NCBI GenBank assembly: GCA_944392335.1
Contig: CALXWJ010000088.1
Span: 40,848 to 104,847 of the forward strand
Length of the DNA: 64,000 bases
Direction of reading: 5' to 3'
Origin: an uncultured Clostridia bacterium
Lineage (GTDB): Bacteria > Bacillota > Clostridia > UBA1381
Both the position numbers and the translations under genes were made by a program. Within the stretch, counting starts at the first letter, position 1. The number at the start of each line of letters is the position of its first letter. The notes beneath the pieces were generated by a model. The model was not told the origin of the DNA. It did no database searches and worked only from the letters and a program-made list of their open reading frames with translations. This document shows, piece after piece, positions 26,128-34,452 of this stretch.

Positions 26128-26156
26128 ATTATACTACACTTATCATATCATATCAA
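26128..26156 (-). promoter_or_regulatory. Promoter of the purine operon
   Basis: Minus-strand TTGATA (26156-26151), 17-bp spacer, TATAAT (26133-26128). Predicted start about 26121, at the first base of the riboswitch P1 stem. Confidence 0.85.
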
Positions 26157-26303
26157 AGGATTTATTTCAAGTAATTATGACAAGATATTTTATTTTTATT
26201 TATAATCAATAAAAATAAAAGTTAAATTCGACAAAAAAACTGTTGATATGTTGTGTAAATCTCTGATTGTATTTTTGCTGCATATTATAGTATATTTTTA
26301 TTT

Positions 26304-27155
26304 TCATAACCATTTTTTTCTTTTAAAAAACCACACCAGCAAAAGTACAATTGCAGCACTTATAACGATCAATGCAGGATAGCTGTATTTCCAGGTATAT
26401 TCCGGCATATCGGCAAAATTCATTCCGTACCATCCGGCAATAAGACTCAGCGGTAAAAATATAACCGTAACCACAGTAAACACTTTCATAAGTTCATTTT
26501 GTTTAATGGAAAGCTGCGACTGATATGCTTCCCTCATCTGATTTACCGTTTCCTGAAGATTGCGTACACAGTTTAAGTATCTGTCGGTACGTGCGCCCAG
26601 TATTATCATACGCTTTATTATTTTTTCCGACAGCAGGTCATTGTCATTGGGCGTCATTTCATCAAAGATCAGGTCAAGCTGTTCATAGTAGCGTTTCAGT
26701 TTAAGAAGCTTCTTTCTGTACTCCGATATTCTCTCCAGGGCATTTCTCTCACTGTCCGCAAAAATTATCGGTTCTTCATCATTTATCTGTTCTTCTATAC
26801 TGTCAAGATAAGCCATGTCATTTTTAAGCAGATTGACAAAGAAGTAATAAATCAGCTGTTCATTACTTAATGTTTCTTTATCGGCAATATTTCTGATTAT
26901 CCAGTTTACTTTACTCTCTGTTTTCTCGTCTTCACAAAAGAAAAACAAATCATCTCTGTCTAAATAAATCATTATTTTTTTATTGTTAATATCCTCATTT
27001 TGTATATCATAACAGTCAAACGCAAGCAAATCAAAATTTTCAAAACATTCAAAACTTTCAGTCTGTCCCTGATTTATGTAATTGAATACTTTTGATTCCA
27101 TACAATCTGTTACTTCAGCAATATCTTTAAATTGCAGAACTTTTCTCATCTTCAT
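26304..27155 (-). CDS. CorA-like divalent cation transporter
   Basis: 283 residues. A cytoplasmic alpha/beta and long-helix domain is followed by two C-terminal membrane helices, with the selectivity signature YGMNF near residue 245 between them. It ends in the basic tail FFKRKKWL. This is the CorA/MIT family of Mg2+ (or Co2+/Ni2+) channels. It starts 6 bp after the PucR-type regulator, so the two are co-transcribed and the regulator may control ion uptake. Confidence 0.9.
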   Translation of the reverse strand: MKMRKVLQFKDIAEVTDCMESKVFNYINQGQTESFECFENFDLLAFDCYDIQNEDINNKKIMIYLDRDDLFFFCEDEKTESKVNWIIRNIADKETLSNEQLIYYFFVNLLKNDMAYLDSIEEQINDEEPIIFADSERNALERISEYRKKLLKLKRYYEQLDLIFDEMTPNDNDLLSEKIIKRMIILGARTDRYLNCVRNLQETVNQMREAYQSQLSIKQNELMKVFTVVTVIFLPLSLIAGWYGMNFADMPEYTWKYSYPALIVISAAIVLLLVWFFKRKKWL

Positions 27156-27161
27156 TCCTCC

Positions 27162-28352
27162 TTAAAGTAATCCCTCATTTTCATTTACAAATATTTCATC
27201 TTTTTTTAACTTTATAAGTGCTAAAGCTGTGGAAATTATATATTTTAAATGATTCTGCGGTAAATCAATATCTATCTCGAAATCCTCTTTTATTTTTCTT
27301 ATCCTGTAAAGGACTGTATTTCGATGTGTATACAATTGCTCACAAGTCTTTTTTAATGAATGATGACAAGTAAGATATGTATATAAGGTTATACAAAATT
27401 CACTGTTATTTTCAAGATCATATTGTAAAAGCAATTTTATTTTATCATCAATCAAATCATCACGTCCACACAAATCTTTTAAAAGCATCAGCACAAGAAA
27501 TGTATCGCTCATATACATAAAATACTCGCTTTTATTTTTAAGATAATCTAATACTTTTTCAACATTCCTATACATATCGCCCATTTTGTATATACCATTC
27601 AATTTAGATGACACAACAATTTTTAATCTGTATCTTTGTGCATGCTCACGTAATACTCCAAGATCATGATCCTTATGCAAAAACAAAATAATTCTGCCCT
27701 TATATATAAACGGATGAGATCCGTGAAAACATCCGTTAAGATAGGAAAGGATATGCTCTTTCGACTCACCTGCACTGTGGCTGCTGAGATCGATTAGAGC
27801 AAATCGCCATGGTTTGAAGTTTGAAAGATATGTGGAATCTACCTGTAATTTAAAATGCGCTTCATCTGAAAATTCACCGTCAAGCAATTCGGTCAGTATT
27901 TCCTCTGCCGTGCTTATCAGAACATCACCATGATGTCTTTCATAAAATAACTGTTTTGACAGGAAATTTTCAATTAATTCAAAATCTTCTTTTTTTATTC
28001 TTATTTCTTCATTTTTGTCAAAAATACAAATTAAATAACCGAGTCTTATGTTTTTACAGCACAAAGAAGATACCCGATATTTTTTTTCTTTTCTGTCAAT
28101 CCAAAATTCATTTTCTTCCGCTTTTTCAATATTTTCATTAATATCAGAACTTGTTTCTATTGACAATTCCCCATGACTTACAACGCTTTTATATACCGGA
28201 TCATTGAAATCAGCAAGGGTAAAGCACGAAACTATATGAAATGATGTGTCAACCACCATTACTGAACATTCAATCATGTTACTCACTATTTCTATAAAAC
28301 TTTGCAAGTCAGTACATTGAAAAAATGAATTTAATAATTTATTTGAATCCAT
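27162..28352 (-). CDS. PucR/CdaR-type transcriptional regulator
   Basis: 396 residues from ATG 28352, with GGAGG five bases upstream; the frame opens at 28364 inside that site. An N-terminal GAF-like sensor is followed by the PucR C-terminal helix-turn-helix (LTCHHSLKKTCEQLYTHRNTVLYRIRKIKE), in which HRNTVLYR is the diagnostic recognition helix. The ligand is unknown. It heads a two-gene unit with corA and lies divergent from the hsp20 transcript. Confidence 0.85.
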   Translation of the reverse strand: MDSNKLLNSFFQCTDLQSFIEIVSNMIECSVMVVDTSFHIVSCFTLADFNDPVYKSVVSHGELSIETSSDINENIEKAEENEFWIDRKEKKYRVSSLCCKNIRLGYLICIFDKNEEIRIKKEDFELIENFLSKQLFYERHHGDVLISTAEEILTELLDGEFSDEAHFKLQVDSTYLSNFKPWRFALIDLSSHSAGESKEHILSYLNGCFHGSHPFIYKGRIILFLHKDHDLGVLREHAQRYRLKIVVSSKLNGIYKMGDMYRNVEKVLDYLKNKSEYFMYMSDTFLVLMLLKDLCGRDDLIDDKIKLLLQYDLENNSEFCITLYTYLTCHHSLKKTCEQLYTHRNTVLYRIRKIKEDFEIDIDLPQNHLKYIISTALALIKLKKDEIFVNENEGLL

Positions 28353-28511
28353 AGTTTCCTCCATTTTGTGCTATAAGCACAACGAATTTATTTATATTAT
28401 ACTCCCGGATTATTGAAAAAGCAAGCATTTTGAGTATAATAATATATGTAAAAAGAAAAAGATCAGTAAAGATTAACAAATAAAGAATATAATATATAGG
28501 AGATGATACCA

Positions 28512-28562
28512 ATGTGTTGCATTAAAAAATTTAACAATCGGTTATCAGAAATCAAAAAATAA
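28512..28562 (+). CDS. Possible leader peptide upstream of hsp20
   Basis: 16 codons, MCCIKKFNNRLSEIKK, with AGGAG eight bases before the ATG, ending 24 bp before the hsp20 start. A TATAAT lies at 28488-28493. Too short to judge by similarity; the ribosome site and position are the only support. The adjacent Cys-Cys pair at the start is noteworthy. Confidence 0.4.
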   Translation: MCCIKKFNNRLSEIKK

Positions 28563-28586
28563 TTAAATTATCAGGAGGCTTTTATT

Positions 28587-29039
28587 ATGTTTGGACTTAC
28601 ACCTTATTCACGTAAAAATAATAGTTTATATAACCCATTTAAAGAAATGGACGAATTTGAAAAGAACTTTTTCTCTTCACCTTTCTCATTCTTTAACAGC
28701 TCATCTATTGATGAATTTAAAACAGATATAAAAGACGAAGGCGATCACTACGAATTGGAAGCTGATTTGCCGGGCTTTGATAAAAAGGACATTAAGCTTG
28801 ATATCAATGATAATATATTAACAATAAGTGCTCAAAGACATTCAGAGCATGAAGAGAAAAATAAAAAAGGTAAATATGTATGCTGTGAACGTTCCTATGG
28901 ATATTACAGCCGTGACTTTGATCTGTCAAATGTCAAAGCAGATGAAATCAAAGCCAAATACAATAACGGCGTATTGAGGCTTATTATGCCTAAGAAAAAT
29001 GAAACAATCGGCAAAACAACACACCTTGAAATAGAATAA
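28587..29039 (+). CDS. Small heat shock protein, Hsp20 family
   Basis: 150 residues, with CAGGAGGC before the ATG. An N-terminal FNPF-type region (MFGLTPYSRKNNS...NPFKEMDEFEKNFF) precedes the alpha-crystallin domain (about 45-140): DEGDHYELEADLPGFDKKDI, DNILTISAQR and the GVLRLIMPK beta strand that carries the conserved A/G-x-L motif, plus a short tail. It is an ATP-independent holdase chaperone in the cytoplasm. Own terminator at 29043-29073. Confidence 0.95.
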   Translation: MFGLTPYSRKNNSLYNPFKEMDEFEKNFFSSPFSFFNSSSIDEFKTDIKDEGDHYELEADLPGFDKKDIKLDINDNILTISAQRHSEHEEKNKKGKYVCCERSYGYYSRDFDLSNVKADEIKAKYNNGVLRLIMPKKNETIGKTTHLEIE

Positions 29040-29042
29040 AAA

Positions 29043-29073
29043 ATTGTCGGGGATTTTCTCCGGCTTTTTTTTT
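29043..29073 (+). terminator. Terminator after hsp20
   Basis: GTCGGGGATTTTCTCCGGC forms an imperfect hairpin followed by a run of nine T. Confidence 0.7.
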
Positions 29074-29207
29074 AGCAGGTCTTATTGAATCTCCCGCTGA
29101 AACGCTAAGGAGCTAACGCTCCTATTGCCGGCTGCAGCGTTACAATCTTTAAACACAGCAGTGCACTGCACGTTCCCAATTCTTCGCGTCTATTACTTTG
29201 CAGCTAT

Positions 29208-29903
29208 TTATTTTCTATCCTTCTTTCTAAACAAGCAAACCCACAGAAATTCCAAGCCTTGAACAGTACCGTCAATTCCGTTTCTATATCTTCTGATCTC
29301 GATCACATCAAACATATTCCCGAAAAACTCACAAAGTCTTTCTTTACTGAATGCCACTCCTGTTCTGCGTTCTTTGTAAAACTCATAATCATCAACTTCA
29401 TCAGCACAATTTTCACCTTCCGCAAAACAACACAGTCCAAAATAGCCGTCATTCCGCAAATATTTATCAAGCAGTCCCAGATACGACAACCGTCTATGCG
29501 GCGCCAGATGATGAAATACTCCGCTGTCATAAATAAAATCATACTTTTTATCGAACTGAATATCAAACATATTTTTGCATCTGAAGTCTATGGTTACACT
29601 GTTTTCAGCTGAAAATTTTTCTGCTGCTTCAATAGCTTTATAAGACAGGTCTACGGCAGTAACCGATTTAATGTGCTTTGCCATATACACCGCATTTCTG
29701 CCCTCGCCGCAGCCAAGCTCCAATGCGTTTTCAAAATTATAATTATCCAATATTTCTACCAGCTTTTCATCCGGCAGCTCATTCTGTACAACAAAGGGAG
29801 CCTTATATTTTCTCTCTGTGTAAAACTCATCCCACACTACTCCATCGGTATATTGATCAAGCATTCTATATAAATCCTCAATTGTGTTAATATTATGTTT
29901 CAT
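29208..29903 (-). CDS. Class I SAM-dependent methyltransferase
   Basis: 231 residues. The Rossmann core shows ENALELGCGEGRNAVYMA (SAM-binding glycine loop), VTAVDLSYKA (acidic ribose ligand), FDKKYDFIYDSGVFHHL (motif IV) and a C-terminal substrate region. Substrate unknown; tellurite-resistance TehB and thiopurine-type enzymes share this layout. It is apparently monocistronic, with GGAGGC before ATG 29903. A structured repeat lies upstream at 30041. Confidence 0.85.
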   Translation of the reverse strand: MKHNINTIEDLYRMLDQYTDGVVWDEFYTERKYKAPFVVQNELPDEKLVEILDNYNFENALELGCGEGRNAVYMAKHIKSVTAVDLSYKAIEAAEKFSAENSVTIDFRCKNMFDIQFDKKYDFIYDSGVFHHLAPHRRLSYLGLLDKYLRNDGYFGLCCFAEGENCADEVDDYEFYKERRTGVAFSKERLCEFFGNMFDVIEIRRYRNGIDGTVQGLEFLWVCLFRKKDRK

Positions 29904-30040
29904 AGTTGGCCTCCTACTTTCATGTCGTTCTTTTTGGTAAATTCTTTACAGGCTTTGACCTGCTGTGTAATGCTGTCTTTCTTTTGCGCGTCTTTTGAAT
30001 ACTGTGTATATATTACAATGATATTCATTATTGTATGGTG

Positions 30041-30115
30041 CCGCGCTGTAATCGGCGGGAGCTTTTACCTTCACTGATTACAGATATAAAAACCCCCGCC
30101 GGCAAGCGGCGGGGC
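30041..30115 (+). repeat. Dispersed structured repeat, partial copy R1
   Basis: Shares CTGTAATCGGCGGGAGC, CTGATTACAGATA and the GC hairpin CCCCCGCCGGCAAGCGGCGGGG with the copies at 33.1, 38.1, 47.9 and 60.1 kb. Confidence 0.7.
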
Positions 30116-30163
30116 CATCTTTAGTCAGATTATATTTAATTGCACAAAATTTAATTTTGAAAA

Positions 30164-30688
30164 TCAGTTATGAAAAACAGCTCCGAAATATGTAACCGTA
30201 TTTACACCATTAATATATTTCATTCCGCACTTTTCCGCAAGCGATGATACAAAAATACCGTAGCTCTCAAGGGAGGCGACAACCTGATCCGGAAATCTGC
30301 ACGGCACATTATCTACCACTCCGCATACGCTGCACTTTCTGCAGCCTCCGGCGCCCAATACCAAATAATCGTCCAAATGTTTTTCACAGGATTCTTTTAT
30401 CTTATCCACCAGTGCATTGAAATCTTCATGTCCTTTATTCATTCCCTCGATATCAAAAGAATCCTCAAGCCTGTAAATTTTCTGAAAAACAATCGCTTTT
30501 TCATAGGACCTTGCTTTTTCTATCAATTCATCCGTTTTTCCGACATATGGAGGGCAAGCGTAATTTTTTCCGTAATTACCGCATGTATTCATCTCGCATA
30601 ACTTTATAAGTGACGGATCGAAAGGTATACTCGTAACAGGTATTTGGGCAACAGAATCAAACCCAAGTTCTTTTATCTTGTCAATCAT
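30164..30688 (-). CDS. DUF2284 cysteine-rich metal-binding protein
   Basis: 174 residues from ATG 30688 (AAAGGGAG nine bases upstream); the longer frame to 30733 adds an unsupported tail. Cys clusters NTCGNYGKNYACPPYVG near the start and GAGGCRKCSVC with VPCRFPD later are the DUF2284 pattern and look able to bind an Fe-S cluster or metal. It lies 118 bp downstream of a corrinoid protein gene, same strand; DUF2284 proteins often accompany corrinoid methyltransferases, so a redox or metal-handling role there is inferred. Confidence 0.8.
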   Translation of the reverse strand: MIDKIKELGFDSVAQIPVTSIPFDPSLIKLCEMNTCGNYGKNYACPPYVGKTDELIEKARSYEKAIVFQKIYRLEDSFDIEGMNKGHEDFNALVDKIKESCEKHLDDYLVLGAGGCRKCSVCGVVDNVPCRFPDQVVASLESYGIFVSSLAEKCGMKYINGVNTVTYFGAVFHN

Positions 30689-30806
30689 AAACCGAAACTC
30701 CCTTTCTTTAATTCTGTATCCAATTAATGGCAAAACATTTCATTTTACGATCATCAATTTAATATACGGCATACAATACTGTATGATCTTTAAATTTTTA
30801 TCAAAA

Positions 30807-31442
30807 TCAGCCTGTACAGATTTTAAGCGCTACCTCTGACGCGGTCGCGGCGTCGGGAGTATAATAATCAGCTCCTATGCTGTCACAAAAGCTCTGAGTA
30901 ACAGGAGCTCCGCCGATCATTATTTTCACTTTGTCTCTGATACCTTCAGCACACGCCTTATCAACAACATTCTTCATTTCTGTCATTGTTGTTGTAAGCA
31001 ATGCCGAACAGCAAATAATATCCGCATTATATTCTTTTGCTTTCTCTACAAATGTTTCCGGGGAAACATCAACACCAAGGTCGATTACATTCAAGCCTTT
31101 TCCTTCAAGCATCATCTTTACAAGATTTTTTCCTATATCGTGAAGATCGCCTTTTACCGTTCCTATAACGGCTGTCCCTTTTGTTTCAACTCCGGCCGAA
31201 ACAAGATACGGCTTAAGTATTTCAACCCCCGCGTTCATTGCTCTTGCCGCAATAAGGACTTCCGGTACAAAAACCTCATTATTCTTGAATTTTTCTCCTA
31301 TTACACTCATTCCGGATAAAAGTCCTTCTTCCAAAATATCTTTTGGTGAAATTCCTTCTTCCAATGCCTGTGTTACAAGCTCCTTTACCTTCGGAGCTCT
31401 TCCCTGCTGGAGCAATGTGCTCATATCTTCCAAAATACCCAT
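30807..31442 (-). CDS. Methyltransferase cognate corrinoid protein
   Basis: 211 residues, the typical MtaC/MtbC/MttC size. An N-terminal helical cap (residues 1-85) is followed by the B12-binding Rossmann domain with the base-off ligand motif GDLHDIGKN (His near 101), then CCSALLTTTM and VKIMIGGAPVT that line the corrin tail. It carries the methyl group as methyl-Co(III) between a substrate methyltransferase and an acceptor. GGAGAT precedes the ATG. Its partners are presumably the URO-D methyltransferases at 33.3-38.1 kb. Confidence 0.95.
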   Translation of the reverse strand: MGILEDMSTLLQQGRAPKVKELVTQALEEGISPKDILEEGLLSGMSVIGEKFKNNEVFVPEVLIAARAMNAGVEILKPYLVSAGVETKGTAVIGTVKGDLHDIGKNLVKMMLEGKGLNVIDLGVDVSPETFVEKAKEYNADIICCSALLTTTMTEMKNVVDKACAEGIRDKVKIMIGGAPVTQSFCDSIGADYYTPDAATASEVALKICTG

Positions 31443-31737
31443 AATTCATATCTCCTTATCTGTTTATTTATTAGCCTGTCACAAAACCCGAAAATACCGG
31501 GCCTTATGCGGCTTTTTTACATTAAATATAGTAAAATGCCTCCGCTTTCGCGGTATAATATATGCATCGCTTCGTTTTGCAATTACATATATATTAACTA
31601 TTATATATTACTTCTTTTGTGTGTTTTTGTATATAAATATATTTTTATTTTTTGTAATATTTTAAAGATTTAAATCGGGGCATAAAAACCACGCGGCCGA
31701 AAACAGGAGCGTCGGCGTCTACGCGTTTCGGCGGCGA

Positions 31738-32877
31738 TCATATTTTACCGTGTTTTTCTTTATATTTACCCGGAGACAAGCCCACAACCTGCCTGAAAAT
31801 CTTAGTATAATAGCTTTGATCCTCAAATCCGACCAGATTTGCCACGTCCGCAATTGACAGTGAACGGTCAAGCAGCAAAGCCTTGCTTTTATCTATTCTT
31901 ATTTTATTTATGTATTCCGATAAAGAAATACCCATTTCTTCCTTAAATATTTTGCTCACATAAGATTTACTCAAATATACATAATCACTGATTTCCCGCA
32001 ATGTTATTTTTTTCATGTAGTTATCCTTTATATATGCCGTTATCTTGTATATCATATCGGTATGCTTTATATCGCCGAATTCAAATACATAACTCACAAA
32101 GCGGTTTATAATACCGGTCAGCCATATACTGAGCTTTTCAAGAGTCTCAAACCTTTCAACCTCTTCTATGTAATTATTATTAAGTGCAAATATCTGTTCT
32201 ATGCTTGCGCCGCCGTCTATCGCGGCTCTTGACAGCATAACGATCAGCTCAAGCACTCTTGCCTTTATTATTTTCAAGTCGCCGTCGGAATGGAAAAAAA
32301 TTTGTCCGAGCAATTTATTAAGCAATTCTTTTGATTTGCTTCCGTCATGCTCCGAAATCGACGTCTGCAGCTCCTTTTCAAGCTCTATCGGATAATTTTT
32401 ATTGCTTTGCACTACCTCAAGCTCTTTATATATGCTGTTTAAAAACTCGCTGTTATACTCTTCCCGCACAACAGCCTTTATCTTTGGTACGAATATTGCC
32501 GATATAATCTCCGCAAGGTCGTTTACCTTGCCCGTTTCAAAAAAAGGCAGACCGTATGTTTCCTGAAAATCCTCAATTGCGCCCATCAAAATGGGGCCTG
32601 ACACTATCCCCGCGCCCAAAACATTATCCTCTTCATAAATCGGGACCGCGATAAAAATAAATCCCGACGGACAATAATATATGTATTTGTTATCCCACCT
32701 TACAGCTTCATAGCATCCGTATAAATGGGTGTTTTTATAATCGCACTTGTTCGGGCATCTGCCGCAAAATATATTTTCAGGTTCCGAAAACTGCCTGAGC
32801 CTTATATCAAAATAATTACAACCTATCCCAAGAAGCGATGTAATATGCTTTTGATATTTTTTTATTATATCCTCCAT
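31738..32877 (-). CDS. PocR-domain AraC-family regulator of the corrinoid cluster
   Basis: 379 residues from ATG 32877 (AGGGG seven bases upstream). The N-terminal PocR sensor domain has GCNYFDIRL... FCGRCPNKC... YGCYEAVRWDNKYIYYCPSG with its conserved cysteines and VPIYEEDNVLGAGIVSGP. The C-terminus is an AraC helix-turn-helix pair (ISDYVYLSKSYVSKIFKEEMG; VANLVGFEDQSYYTKIFRQVVG). PocR domains are known from propanediol/B12 gene control and corrinoid methyltransferase clusters. A 40-bp motif 45 bp upstream recurs before the divergent operons at 34.3 kb, a likely binding site. Confidence 0.9.
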   Translation of the reverse strand: MEDIIKKYQKHITSLLGIGCNYFDIRLRQFSEPENIFCGRCPNKCDYKNTHLYGCYEAVRWDNKYIYYCPSGFIFIAVPIYEEDNVLGAGIVSGPILMGAIEDFQETYGLPFFETGKVNDLAEIISAIFVPKIKAVVREEYNSEFLNSIYKELEVVQSNKNYPIELEKELQTSISEHDGSKSKELLNKLLGQIFFHSDGDLKIIKARVLELIVMLSRAAIDGGASIEQIFALNNNYIEEVERFETLEKLSIWLTGIINRFVSYVFEFGDIKHTDMIYKITAYIKDNYMKKITLREISDYVYLSKSYVSKIFKEEMGISLSEYINKIRIDKSKALLLDRSLSIADVANLVGFEDQSYYTKIFRQVVGLSPGKYKEKHGKI

Positions 32878-32921
32878 GAACATACCCCTCTCAGTTTAAT
32901 AATACTCCCAATTCTTTTCAG

Positions 32922-32961
32922 AGTATAGAAAAATATTGTTCTTTTTTGAAATATATTATTT
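32922..32961 (-). promoter_or_regulatory. 40-bp shared regulatory site, copy A
   Basis: From AGTATAGAAAAATATT to AAATATATTATTT, identical to 34349-34388 at 38 of 40 positions. It lies 45 bp before the PocR/AraC gene. Flanking bases also agree loosely (AATAATAC upstream, TGATA downstream). Confidence 0.65.
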
Positions 32962-33137
32962 TTTTCAAAACTGCTGATACGTAAATGACCTTAAAATATA
33001 TAAATTGATTTCAGAAAATAAAAATATTATATGAATCCTTCTTGATAACATAAACTTATCTGATATTTTACAGTCTATTTAAATTATATCATAAAATAAT
33101 ATATTGTTCAAGTGCTCATTGACAGTATGAACAATAT

Positions 33138-33260
33138 TCAATAAGGGCTTGTCCCGTCTTGGGCGAGGACAAGAGCGCAGGCTGTGCTTTGCTGCAATCA
33201 GTGGGAGGTTGAACTCTTGCTGATTACAAATACAAAACCCGCCGCCGATAACGGCGGGGG
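33138..33260 (+). repeat. Dispersed structured repeat, copy R2
   Basis: Hairpin CTTGTCCCGTCTTGGGCGAGGACAAG, then GCTGCAATCAGTGGGAG...CTGATTACAAATA and the GC hairpin CCCGCCG...CGGCGGG. Full-length member of the family; about 120 bp, ending 19 bp from the URO-D stop codon. Confidence 0.8.
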
Positions 33261-33278
33261 AAAACGTCTGCACTTAGG

Positions 33279-34283
33279 TTATAAATTCCTGTATTTTTTT
33301 GCAGTTTCCAAAAGCGCGCATAAATTTTCATACGGGACGTCGGCCTGAATTTGCTGTGATGACGCCGTGATATAACCTCCGCCCTCACTCATGCCTTTTA
33401 TGACCCTTTCGCTTTCTTCGATAACATCCCGCACACTGCCCATCGGAAGCGATACCTGTGTGCTTATCCCGCCCCAATATGTCATATTTTTTCCGTATTG
33501 TTTCTTTATTTTATATATATCCATACATTCGGGCTGAACGGGATTCAAAACATCCGCGCCCATATCGATCAGGTCGGGGATGATAGGCTCAATGTGCCCG
33601 CAGGAGTGTATCCATACATCTTTACCGGCGCTTTTTATAAGTTTATATTCTTTAAGCTCTCCCGGCGCTATCATTTCTCTCCACATGTCGGGGGATATGA
33701 GCATTGATTTCTGTGAACCCCAGTCGCTTCCGAGCAATACGCCGTCCACTTCCGGAATGTTTATAAAATTCTCAAGCATTACAAGATTTTTTCTGATTAT
33801 TGTATCAAGCAATCCCTGTGAAAATTCAGGCGCCCCTCCCATATCCGCCAGGAAGTTTTCAATACCCCTTAAAAACTGTGCCTTTTCAAAATGGCTTCCC
33901 CATATGGTAGCAAGGATATAGCAGCCGGTAAGCTCTTTTATAAGCTTTATTTTTTCCGCAAATTCTTCATAACTGCCTATTCCTATTGTGTGAGGGGTTT
34001 CATCGGGCGGATTGAGATTTGTTATAAACTTATCCGGTACCATATACCAATTCCACCAAGGCGGAGATACGGTAAACACATCATTTTCAAAAGCCAGCTG
34101 CAATCTGTCAAAGGTTGTAATAACCGGATTGTTTTTCACCTTTTGCAATACGTCATTATCAAAATCCTTCAATATGATATCGGCATATTTTTCCGTTGCG
34201 TCATCCGCAAGCTGGATACAATACGGTATCGCTTTTTGCGGAATATGTAAGATCGCGTTTTTTACGATTTCTCTTTTTGTCAT
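33279..34283 (-). CDS. URO-D family corrinoid methyltransferase 1
   Basis: 334 residues of the uroporphyrinogen decarboxylase/MtaA superfamily (single TIM barrel). The zinc site that activates thiol or substrate in these methyltransferases is visible as DVWIHSCGHIEPIIP (His-x-Cys) plus a late YWGGIST segment. It is shorter than true HemE and in a corrinoid context, so methyl transfer rather than heme synthesis is the likely role. It is divergent from the operon starting at 34453, across operator copy B. Substrate unknown. Confidence 0.85.
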   Translation of the reverse strand: MTKREIVKNAILHIPQKAIPYCIQLADDATEKYADIILKDFDNDVLQKVKNNPVITTFDRLQLAFENDVFTVSPPWWNWYMVPDKFITNLNPPDETPHTIGIGSYEEFAEKIKLIKELTGCYILATIWGSHFEKAQFLRGIENFLADMGGAPEFSQGLLDTIIRKNLVMLENFINIPEVDGVLLGSDWGSQKSMLISPDMWREMIAPGELKEYKLIKSAGKDVWIHSCGHIEPIIPDLIDMGADVLNPVQPECMDIYKIKKQYGKNMTYWGGISTQVSLPMGSVRDVIEESERVIKGMSEGGGYITASSQQIQADVPYENLCALLETAKKYRNL

Positions 34284-34348
34284 AAAATCACCTCATAACA
34301 CCAAATAAAAAAAACTCCATTTTAAATAATACCCTCATATTTTGGTTT

Positions 34349-34388
34349 AGTATAGAAAAATATTATTCTTTTTGGAAATATATTATTT
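34349..34388. promoter_or_regulatory. 40-bp shared regulatory site, copy B
   Basis: 38/40 match to 32922-32961, in the 169-bp divergent region between URO-D 1 (leftward) and the reactivator operon (rightward). A PocR/AraC protein bound here could control both. Confidence 0.65.
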
Positions 34389-34452
34389 ACTTTATTTAAA
34401 CCCGTTGATATTTTAATTTTTTTTTGTTATTATATTTTCACGGAGGTATCGT

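Larger units (their letters stand above)
32884..33278. other. Intergenic region with operator copy A and repeat R2
   Basis: Contains the 40-bp motif (32922-32961) and a full dispersed repeat (33138-33260). No ORF with a ribosome site; the short minus-strand frame across 33079-33273 lies inside the repeat. Confidence 0.6.

Noticed and set aside
31443..31737. Cobalamin riboswitch upstream of the corrinoid protein
   Set aside because: I looked for the B12-box (GCCACTG) and associated motifs here and in 34284-34452 and found none.
33079..33273. 64-codon minus-strand ORF
   Set aside because: It runs through the dispersed repeat R2 and its hairpins; no start signal.
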